5,922 bases of DNA from Ramlibacter sp. (GTDB lineage Bacteria > Pseudomonadota > Gammaproteobacteria > Burkholderiales > Burkholderiaceae_C), in NCBI GenBank assembly GCA_028292185.1, contig JAQGMT010000289.1, positions 1-5,922 of the forward strand. Direction: 5' to 3'. The notes beneath the pieces are model-generated. The model saw nothing but the letters and a program-made list of their open reading frames with translations, was not told where the DNA came from and did not search any database. Within the stretch, counting starts at the first letter, position 1, and each line of letters starts with the position of its first letter. A program made the position numbers and the translations under genes. Of the stretch, positions 1 through 5,725 are shown one piece after another.

Positions 1-530
1 AGCACCAGTGCCACGATGCAGCTGAGCGCCGCCAACGTCACGGTCGCGTAGATGCCGGCCAGCGCCCGAGGCAGCGCCTGCGTGACGATCGGATCTTCCC
101 CCGCGCCGAGCAGCGCATCGAAGCGCCCGCTGCGGCGCATCTCGGCCAGCGCCGCGCCATTCGGAATCGTGCAGCGCAAGGCGACGAACAGCGCGGCGGT
201 GAGCGGAATCAATTCGAGCACCAGGACGCGGATCACCATCTCGAGCGCGTATTGCGACAGGCCATAGCTGAGCGCCGTCACCACCACGATGCGCGTGATC
301 ACCAGCGTGAGCAGCGCACACAAGGTGGTGAACCACCACAGGATGGGCGCGGTATCGACGTACACATGATGCAACAGCGCGACGCGCGTCTTGCGAGCGT
401 AGCTCGATGGCGTGATGGCAAGCACCAGTAGGGAAGCGCCGAAGAAGACGATGTGCCACCACCCGGCCAGCCAGCGCAGCGGGGCGCTGCCCGCGTGCTC
501 GAGGCGTTCCTGCCAGGGTGTTGTGGCCAT
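1..530 (-). CDS. MlaE-family ABC transporter permease, N-terminal part (runs off left edge)
   Basis: This is the N-terminal 176 residues of an integral membrane permease; the C-terminus lies beyond the window. After a short soluble N-terminus there are hydrophobic segments at about residues 26-40, 60-87, 96-118 and 156-176. Residues 100-132 line up with the MlaE/YrbE signature: LELIPLTAALFVALR replaces the usual RELGP...AGR core, followed by GAALAEMR where the family has AELGxM. The following FDALLGAGEDPIVTQALPRALA resembles the family's 'DAL...G.DP....LPR'. MlaE permeases work with an ATPase and an MCE substrate-binding protein to move phospholipids or other hydrophobic molecules between membranes; neither partner is visible here. 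The start is uncertain: an in-frame ATG at 566 would add 12 residues, and neither start has a clear Shine-Dalgarno. The gene follows the LysR gene on the same strand by 47 bp (11 bp with the 566 start), so co-transcription is possible. The family call is fairly secure; substrate is unknown. Confidence 0.72.
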   Translation of the reverse strand, partial: MATTPWQERLEHAGSAPLRWLAGWWHIVFFGASLLVLAITPSSYARKTRVALLHHVYVDTAPILWWFTTLCALLTLVITRIVVVTALSYGLSQYALEMVIRVLVLELIPLTAALFVALRCTIPNGAALAEMRRSGRFDALLGAGEDPIVTQALPRALAGIYATVTLAALSCIVALV

Positions 531-577
531 GCGGGGATGATAGCCACCCGCGATCTCATCGGGCATCCGCGCGACGC

Positions 578-1495
578 TTAAGCTCGCCCTCGATAAGGAG
601 CGAACCTTGCAACAAGGAAATCGATGAAGCTGCGGATTTTCGCGGGCACGTTCTGCCGCTGCGCGTACACCGCATAGACGTCGAAGTCCCCCGAGCGGTA
701 GTGCGGCAGGAGCCGTTTCAAGTTTCCGGCAACGATGAGCGGCGCGACATCGTACGCACTGCGCAGGATGATTCCATATCCGTCCAGAGCCCATTGCAGC
801 GCGATGTGGCCATCGTTGACCGAGAGCGGGCCCCGCACTTTCACGGAGCGGCTCGCTGATTTGCTTCCGGTGCGCTCCGCCAGCGTCCATGTTGCGTGGT
901 CCTCCCGGTTCTCGCGCAACACGATGCAGTCATGCTGCAGCAAATCGTCGATCTTTCGCGGTGTCCCGCGCCGCTTCAGGTAATCGGGCGAAGCGCACAC
1001 GTACAGCTCGTTGTCGAAAATGCGCCGCGCCACGAGCGTCGTGTCGGGCAGGTTACCCACGCGGATGCCGACGTCGTAGCCGGTGCTGACCAGGTTGAGC
1101 GGCAGGTCCGTGAGCTCGAGCTGCACTCGGACTCCGGGATGCAGCCGCATGTAGTCTGTGATTGCCTGGGCCATGTGCACGCGCCCGAAGCCCAGCGCGG
1201 AGTTCACCCGCAGCAGCCCGGTGGGCACGGTGCGTGCCGCCGTCATGCTCTCTTCGAGCGTGGCGATGTCGGCCAGGATGCGATCCGCCATCCGCAGGTA
1301 CATCTCGCCTTCGCCGGTGAGCGACATCTTGCGGGTCGTGCGATTGAGCAAGCGCACGCCGAGCCGGGCTTCCAGCTGCGCCAGGCGCTTGCTTACAGCC
1401 GGTACGGACAGGTTCAACTCGCGGGCAGCGCTGGACAAGCTGCCATGCGTCACGACCATGTGGAACAGCCCCATCTCGGCCGAGTGCGTTTGCAT
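578..1495 (-). CDS. LysR-type transcriptional regulator (DmlR/CrgA-like subgroup)
   Basis: This encodes a 305-residue cytoplasmic DNA-binding regulator of normal LysR length. A winged helix-turn-helix lies at about residues 6-64, with SLSSAARELNLSVPAVSKRL (19-38) as the HTH and ARLGVRLLNRTTRKMSLTGEG (43-63) as the wing. The effector-binding domain covers about 92-300, starting with GLLRVNSALGFGRVHMA and ending in the usual VYAQRQNVPAKIRSFIDFL. The reading frame is open upstream to an ATG at 1603, with another ATG at 1537. I chose 1495 because the protein then starts at the standard LysR N-terminus, and because the longer forms would place the inverted repeat and candidate promoter inside the gene. 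It is divergent from the amidohydrolase gene (131 bp between starts), the classical arrangement in which a LysR protein activates its neighbour and represses itself. The inducer cannot be deduced from sequence; a carboxylated metabolite of the operon is a reasonable guess. Confidence 0.93.
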   Translation of the reverse strand: MQTHSAEMGLFHMVVTHGSLSSAARELNLSVPAVSKRLAQLEARLGVRLLNRTTRKMSLTGEGEMYLRMADRILADIATLEESMTAARTVPTGLLRVNSALGFGRVHMAQAITDYMRLHPGVRVQLELTDLPLNLVSTGYDVGIRVGNLPDTTLVARRIFDNELYVCASPDYLKRRGTPRKIDDLLQHDCIVLRENREDHATWTLAERTGSKSASRSVKVRGPLSVNDGHIALQWALDGYGIILRSAYDVAPLIVAGNLKRLLPHYRSGDFDVYAVYAQRQNVPAKIRSFIDFLVARFAPYRGRA

Positions 1496-1499
1496 CGCG

Positions 1500-1526
1500 A
1501 TTGTTTCTCGTAGATTAATAAACAAT
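1500..1526. promoter_or_regulatory. Candidate LysR operator: inverted repeat ATTGTTT-N13-AAACAAT
   Basis: Perfect 7-bp arms lie at 1500-1506 and 1520-1526. The sequence contains a T-N11-A core (T1506 to A1518), the loose consensus of LysR-type binding sites. It stands in a locally AT-rich patch within GC-rich DNA, 4 bp upstream of the chosen LysR start. It overlaps the candidate LysR -10 box. A third half-site with one mismatch, ATTGTCT, lies at 1536-1542 next to the candidate -35 box of the amidohydrolase gene. The repeat is seen directly; binding by the adjacent regulator is inferred. Confidence 0.5.
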
Positions 1527-1543
1527 TGAGCCTGCATTGTCTT
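1515..1543 (-). promoter_or_regulatory. Candidate sigma-70 promoter for the LysR gene
   Basis: On the minus strand AAGACA (1543-1538; 4 of 6 against TTGACA) is followed after exactly 17 bp by TATTAA (1520-1515; 4 of 6 against TATAAT). Transcription would begin around 1508, giving a very short leader before the ATG at 1495. The -10 box lies inside the inverted repeat, so a bound regulator would block it. Matches are moderate and this is a prediction only. Confidence 0.33.
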
Positions 1544-1571
1544 CCGACACTGGCGCATCCGTCCATAGAAT
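1544..1571 (+). promoter_or_regulatory. Candidate sigma-70 promoter for the amidohydrolase/Bug operon
   Basis: CCGACA at 1544-1549 (4 of 6 against TTGACA) is separated by 16 bp from TAGAAT at 1566-1571 (5 of 6 against TATAAT). The implied start near 1578 leaves a leader of about 49 nt. It also puts the centre of the inverted repeat (1513) about 65 bp upstream, where LysR recognition sites usually sit. The poor -35 box fits an activator-dependent promoter. Predicted, not proven. Confidence 0.35.
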
Positions 1572-1626
1572 CGACGCCAAGCGGCCTCTGCCGAGACCTC
1601 CATCGTTTAACGGTTAGAAAAAATAA

Positions 1627-2511
1627 ATGACGACCCGACCCACTCCCTCACGTTGCCCACAGCCGCTGGCGCCGCATCCCGCGCGGTTCGCACCGCCGGC
1701 TGGCGCCGTCGACGCGCATTGCCACATTTACGGCGACGAGCAGCGCTACCCGTACGCGCCCGACACCTGGTACCTGCCGCCGCAAGTCAGCGTGCAGGAT
1801 TACCTGGACGTGCTCGCAACGCTCGGCGTCCAGCGCGCCGTGTTCGTGCATGCCGCCGTTTATTCGGACCATTCGCTCATCCTCGACACCATGGCCGCCC
1901 ATCCCGGCCGCTTCCGCGGTGTCGCGCAATTGCGCGAGTCGGTCACCGACGCCGAACTGGCCCAGCTCCATGCTGGCGGGGTTCGCGGCTTTCGCGCGAA
2001 CCTCGTTTCGGGAAACGGGATGAAGCTGGAAGGCGCACAGCGCCTTGCCCGCCGGGTGGCCCAATATGGCTGGCACGTGCAATTCCTGATCGACTGCGAG
2101 GCCCTGCCGCAGATGGATGCGCTGTTCGCTGATTTCCCGCTGAATGTGGTGATCGACCACATGGGCCGGCCGGACACGGCGCTGGGGGTCGAGGCGCCGG
2201 GCTTCCAGGCGCTCTTGCGCCTGTTGCGCGGGGGTCGCGCCTGGTGCAAGCTGTCGGCACCGTATCGCACGGCAAGGGTCCAGCCGGGCTATGCAGACAT
2301 CGATCCGTTCGCCCGGGCGCTCGTCGCGGCCGCGCCTGACCGCCTGGTGTGGGGCAGCGACTGGCCGCACGTGAACATGGAGCAGGGCAAGCCGATGCCC
2401 TCGGACGGAGCATTGCTCGACAAACTGGCGGATTGGGCGCCGGACGAAGCGACGCGCCGCAAGATTCTCGTCGTGAATCCGGAGCGCCTGTACGGGTTCG
2501 ATCCCGTCTGA
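1627..2511 (+). CDS. LigI-like amidohydrolase (2-pyrone-4,6-dicarboxylate hydrolase family, COG3618)
   Basis: This encodes a 294-residue cytoplasmic hydrolase with the TIM-barrel amidohydrolase-2 fold. The barrel motifs appear in order: VDAHCHIYG with the HxH pair H31/H33; VFVHAAVY (73-79); GVRGFRANLV (118-127); WHVQFLIDCE (149-158); VVIDHMGRPD with H178 (174-183); WCKLSAPYR (206-214); and RLVWGSDWPH with the conserved aspartate D245 (239-248). In the characterised family member LigI, this aspartate activates water and the histidines bind substrate; LigI opens the lactone ring of 2-pyrone-4,6-dicarboxylate in protocatechuate 4,5-cleavage. The true substrate here is not determined: the family also holds other lactone and amide hydrolases, and no protocatechuate-pathway genes are in view. 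The start is fixed, since TAA lies immediately upstream in frame and no other start codon follows nearby. The A-rich leader has no clear Shine-Dalgarno. The Bug gene follows after 43 bp, probably in the same operon. Confidence 0.88.
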   Translation: MTTRPTPSRCPQPLAPHPARFAPPAGAVDAHCHIYGDEQRYPYAPDTWYLPPQVSVQDYLDVLATLGVQRAVFVHAAVYSDHSLILDTMAAHPGRFRGVAQLRESVTDAELAQLHAGGVRGFRANLVSGNGMKLEGAQRLARRVAQYGWHVQFLIDCEALPQMDALFADFPLNVVIDHMGRPDTALGVEAPGFQALLRLLRGGRAWCKLSAPYRTARVQPGYADIDPFARALVAAAPDRLVWGSDWPHVNMEQGKPMPSDGALLDKLADWAPDEATRRKILVVNPERLYGFDPV

Positions 2512-2542
2512 TGCCGCACTCCCACCGCTCATATAACCGCAC

Positions 2543-2548
2543 AGGAGA
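2543..2548 (+). promoter_or_regulatory. Ribosome binding site for the Bug gene
   Basis: AGGAGA ends 6 nt before the ATG at 2555. It is far stronger than anything upstream of the amidohydrolase start, so the binding protein is probably translated more efficiently than the enzyme. It also fixes the start of the Bug gene. Confidence 0.8.
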
Positions 2549-2554
2549 CATCGC

Positions 2555-3532
2555 ATGAATCACCCGATGCACCGCAGGCTCGCCTGCGCCATCCTCACCC
2601 TCGCATTCGCGGCGCTTGGCGGGCCAGTGCAAGCCCAAGACTATCCTTCACGGCCGATTCGCGTGGTCGTTCCGTTCCCGCCGGGTGGCGGTGGGGACGT
2701 GCTGATGCGACCCTTCGGAAGGAAACTTTCCGAGGTGCTCGGGCAGCAGGTGATAGTGGATAACCGTGGCGGCGCCAACGGAAACATTGGCGCGGCCGCA
2801 GTGGCCAAGTCGGCACCGGATGGATATACCCTGCTTTTGGGCAACAGCTCGCTGCCGATCAGCGCATCCCTGTACGACAAGCTCACTTTCGACCCGTCGA
2901 AGGACCTCACGATGATCGGGCTGGTAAGCAACACGCCCAGCGTTCTCGTCGTGCATCCGTCCGTTCCGGCCCACAACATGGCGCAACTGATCGCGCTCGC
3001 CAAGTCGCAACCCGGCAAGCTGAACTTTGGATCGGCGGGAGCGGGCAGCACGCCGCATCTCTCGGTTGAACAGCTCAAGACGATGGCCGGCCTGGACATG
3101 GTCCACGTGCCGTACAACGGAAGTGGCCCGGCCGTGGCGGCGGTGCTGGCCGGCGATGTCCAGGTGCTCGTGACGAATCTCGGACCTCTGCTTGCGCAGA
3201 TCCGGGCCGGCAAGGTGCGTGCGCTGGCGGTCACCAGCGCCCAGCGTGTGGCGGTGTTGCCCGACGTGCCCACCATCGGTGAGACGGTAAAGGGATACCA
3301 GTCGCGCACGTGGTATGCGCTGATGGGGCCCGCCAACCTGCCGTCGTCGGTTGTCAGCAAACTGAATGCGGCCATCGCGAAAAGCTTGAGCGCGCCCGAC
3401 GTGAACAAACAACTGCAGGAGATGGGCTATGAGCCCGAAAGCAACTCTCCTCAGGCGATGAGTGCGATATTCCGAGAGGACATCGCGACCTGGGGGCAGG
3501 TGATCAAGGCGTCCGGCGCGAAAGTCGAGTAG
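2555..3532 (+). CDS. Bug-family (TctC-like) periplasmic solute-binding protein
   Basis: This encodes a 325-residue secreted protein of normal Bug length. Residues 1-27 form a Sec signal peptide: a basic start (HRR), a hydrophobic core (LACAILTLAFAAL) and probable cleavage after PVQA, leaving QDYPSRP at the mature N-terminus. Family landmarks follow: PIRVVVPFPPGGGGDVLMR (34-52), the ligand loop region; VIVDNRGGANGNIGAAAVAK (66-85), the family's 'vvENrpGAgGniG'; and APDGYTLL (87-94). Further on come PGKLNFGSAGAGSTPHL, VPYNGSGPAVAAVLAGDVQ and KVRALAVTSAQR...LPDVPTIGE. Bug proteins bind small, mostly carboxylated compounds in the periplasm. Some feed tripartite tricarboxylate transporters and others act as orphan sensors or shuttles. 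No TctA/TctB membrane genes are in the window, so this one may be an orphan receptor. Its position behind the LigI-like hydrolase suggests that it binds that enzyme's substrate or a precursor; this is inference. Confidence 0.95.
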   Translation: MNHPMHRRLACAILTLAFAALGGPVQAQDYPSRPIRVVVPFPPGGGGDVLMRPFGRKLSEVLGQQVIVDNRGGANGNIGAAAVAKSAPDGYTLLLGNSSLPISASLYDKLTFDPSKDLTMIGLVSNTPSVLVVHPSVPAHNMAQLIALAKSQPGKLNFGSAGAGSTPHLSVEQLKTMAGLDMVHVPYNGSGPAVAAVLAGDVQVLVTNLGPLLAQIRAGKVRALAVTSAQRVAVLPDVPTIGETVKGYQSRTWYALMGPANLPSSVVSKLNAAIAKSLSAPDVNKQLQEMGYEPESNSPQAMSAIFREDIATWGQVIKASGAKVE

Positions 3533-3592
3533 GCATCGCGGCATTGACGCGCGACTTGCAAGGTTTGACGCGGCGCGCGCAAGCAGCAGCCG

Positions 3593-5725
3593 CTAGAGCC
3601 CCAGCACCTTGTCGAGCGTGATCGGGAAGTCGCGCACGCGCCGCCCGGTCGCATTGAAAATTGCGTTCGCCACGGCCGCGCCCGCACCGCTGATACCGAG
3701 TTCGCCGACGCCCTTGATCTTCAAGGGGTTCGCCTTGTCGTCCACCTCCGGCAGGAAGATCGCCTCGATCCGCGGGATGTCCGCGTGCGCTGATACGTGG
3801 TACTCGGCAAGGTCGTGGTTGGCGAAGAAGCCGTGACGCTGGTCGAGCGCGCCTTCCTCGTGCAGCGCGCTGCTCACGCCCCAGATCATCCCGCCGATGG
3901 CCTGCGACCGTGCCGTCTTCGGGTTCAGGATGCGCCCCGCCGCGAATACGCCCAGCATGCGGCGCAGCCGCACCTCGCCCGTCACTGCGTCCACGGCGAC
4001 CTCTGCGAATTGCGCGCCGTATGACTGCTGCGAATACTTGCTGTCCATCTCGCCGGGCTCGATCGCGCCCTCGGCTTCGATCGGCCCTTTCAAGCCGCGA
4101 TCCATCATCAGGCGCAGGTTTTCGCAGGCCAGCAGCACGGCGGAGCCCGACGACGCGGCGCCGAACGAGCCGCCCGAGCCGGAGCTGGGCGGGAAGTCGC
4201 TGTCCCCGAGCAGCACCCTCACTTTCGCCGGCGCGACGCCGGTGGTCTCGGCCGCGATCTGCGTGAGGATGGTGTACGTCCCGGTGCCGATGTCCGTCAT
4301 CGCGGTGCGCACCTCCAGCGTCCCGTCCGCCTGCAGCGACACCTTGGCCTTCGCTTTCATCAGGTGGTTGCCGCGCGAGGCGGCGCACATTCCCATGCCG
4401 ATCTGCCAGCGTCCCTCGCGCACCTGCGCAGGCTCGGCCACGCGCCGGTGCCAGCCAAAGCGATCGGCGCCCTGGCGCAGGCACGCAACGAGCTGCCGCG
4501 TCGAATACGGGATGTGCTTTTCGGGATCCAGCTCCGGCTCGTTGCGAAGACGCAGCTCGACGGGGTCTATACCGAGCTCGTGCGCGAGTTCGTCCATCGC
4601 ACTCTCGAGCGCCAGCAGCCCCACGGCCTCGCCCGGGGCGCGGCATGAATCGGCGCGCGGGAGATCGAGCTCGCGCACGCGGTGGCGCGTCATCAGGTTG
4701 GGGGTTGCATACAGGTTGCGCGTCGCCTGGGCCGCCGGCTCGAAAAAATCGTCGCCCCGTGCCGCGTGGCACCACACCTCGTGACCGACCGCCAGCAGCT
4801 TGCCATCGGGCTGAGCGCCCAGGCGCACGCGTTGCACGGTCGGCGTGCGATGCGTGGTGATGTGGAACATCTGCTGGCGCGTGAGCGCCGTCTTGACCGG
4901 CCGTCCCAGCTGGCGTGATGCGATCGCCGAGAGGATCACGTCGGCGTAGACGGGCAGCTTGCCCCCGAACCCACCGCCGATGTAGCGGCTGACGATGCGC
5001 ACGTTCTCCACCGGCATCTTCAGCGTATTGGCGACACGCTTTTGCGCATGCTCGACCATCTGCGTCGAGCAATGCACCACCACCTTGTCGCCCTCCCACC
5101 AGGCCACGGTGGCATGCGGCTCCATTTGCGCGTGGATGTGGAACGGCGTCGTGTAGGTCGCATCCAGCTTGACCGCTGCCTGCGCGAAACCCTGTTCGAA
5201 GTCGCCGGCACCGGAGTCGGGCTCGCCCTCCGACGGTGACGGCTTGTGGGTGTCCTGCAAATGGCCAGGCCAGTCGAACTCGGCCGGCTCGGCGTCGATG
5301 CGCACTTGCACCAGCAAGGATGCCGCCCGCGCCGCTTCCAGCGTCTGCGCGACGACCAGCGCCACCGGCTCACCGTAAGCTTCCACTTTGTCGTCGTCGA
5401 GGTAGCCCATTGGACGCTCGAAACGCTGGCTGTCGTCCGTGACGTAGTGGGCCTGCGGCGGCGCGTTGTGGTGCGTGAGCACCAGCAGCACGCCCGGGGC
5501 GCGCTCGGCCTCGCGCGTATCGATCTCGGCGATGCGGCCCTTCGCCACCGGCGACTCGACGATCCAGCCGTACGCAGGCGCCTCGGGCGCCTCACGCACT
5601 TCGTAGGCGTAAGGCGCCTGGCCGGTCACCTTCAGCCGGGCATCGACGCGGTCTATCGGCGAGCCGACCTGCCCCTCGCGGTTGTCGTCGAGCGCATTGT
5701 GCGCGGCGGGCTGGTCCATCTTCAT
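3593..5725 (-). CDS. paoC: Aldehyde oxidoreductase, molybdenum-cofactor-binding large subunit (PaoC/YagR type)
   Basis: This encodes a 710-residue catalytic subunit of the xanthine oxidase family. It closely resembles E. coli PaoC (as I recall it, about 732 residues), which oxidises aldehydes, notably aromatic ones, to acids. Seen in order: the small domain (about 22-145) with RVDARLKVTGQAPYAYE; MEPHATVAWW (201-210); the molybdopterin-contacting YIGGGFGGK (248-256); RAPGEAVGLLALE (362-374); TDIGTGTYT (477-485); GDSDFPPSSGSGGSFGAASS (507-526); AAGRILNPKTARSQAIGGMIWG (595-616); and KGVGELGISGAGAAVANAIFNATG (671-694), whose E675 is the expected catalytic glutamate. No signal peptide is visible. 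The start at 5725 has GGGAGGA 7 nt upstream and overlaps the FAD subunit's stop; longer readings of this frame upstream do not resemble the family. One segment, around residues 541-550, is about 20-25 residues shorter than in PaoC. The gene symbol reflects family resemblance, not proven orthology. Confidence 0.93.
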   Translation of the reverse strand: MKMDQPAAHNALDDNREGQVGSPIDRVDARLKVTGQAPYAYEVREAPEAPAYGWIVESPVAKGRIAEIDTREAERAPGVLLVLTHHNAPPQAHYVTDDSQRFERPMGYLDDDKVEAYGEPVALVVAQTLEAARAASLLVQVRIDAEPAEFDWPGHLQDTHKPSPSEGEPDSGAGDFEQGFAQAAVKLDATYTTPFHIHAQMEPHATVAWWEGDKVVVHCSTQMVEHAQKRVANTLKMPVENVRIVSRYIGGGFGGKLPVYADVILSAIASRQLGRPVKTALTRQQMFHITTHRTPTVQRVRLGAQPDGKLLAVGHEVWCHAARGDDFFEPAAQATRNLYATPNLMTRHRVRELDLPRADSCRAPGEAVGLLALESAMDELAHELGIDPVELRLRNEPELDPEKHIPYSTRQLVACLRQGADRFGWHRRVAEPAQVREGRWQIGMGMCAASRGNHLMKAKAKVSLQADGTLEVRTAMTDIGTGTYTILTQIAAETTGVAPAKVRVLLGDSDFPPSSGSGGSFGAASSGSAVLLACENLRLMMDRGLKGPIEAEGAIEPGEMDSKYSQQSYGAQFAEVAVDAVTGEVRLRRMLGVFAAGRILNPKTARSQAIGGMIWGVSSALHEEGALDQRHGFFANHDLAEYHVSAHADIPRIEAIFLPEVDDKANPLKIKGVGELGISGAGAAVANAIFNATGRRVRDFPITLDKVLGL

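Noticed and set aside
299..559. A short minus-strand open frame of 86 codons over the permease start
   Set aside because: It is out of frame with the MlaE-like reading, which gives clean hydrophobic segments and family motifs, whereas this frame gives an Arg/Cys/Ser-rich peptide.
1648..2556. A 302-codon open frame antisense to the amidohydrolase gene
   Set aside because: It is His/Arg/Val-rich with no family motifs and mirrors the real gene's codon bias. The plus-strand frame shows the full amidohydrolase motif series.
2648..3544. A 298-codon open frame antisense to the Bug gene
   Set aside because: This is a low-complexity shadow without recognisable motifs, opposite a clear Bug protein with a signal peptide and ribosome binding site.
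3533..3592. Possible bidirectional terminator between the convergent genes (CTTGCAAG at 3555-3562, CGCG-rich arms, direct repeat TTGACGCG at 3544 and 3565)
   Set aside because: Stems are only 5-6 bp with loops of about 20 nt and no T-run on either strand. The repeats could be chance in 60 bp of GC-rich sequence, so I do not call a terminator.
3897..4784. A 295-codon open frame on the plus strand opposite the aldehyde oxidase gene
   Set aside because: It is Ser/Arg/Pro-rich with no domain. Open antisense frames are expected in DNA of this GC content.
3504..5099. A 531-codon open frame on the minus strand within the aldehyde oxidase gene
   Set aside because: It is the same strand in another frame. 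Its translation is dominated by Arg, Ala, Gly and Pro with no recognisable domain, which is typical of out-of-frame GC-rich coding DNA; the PaoC-like frame carries all family motifs.
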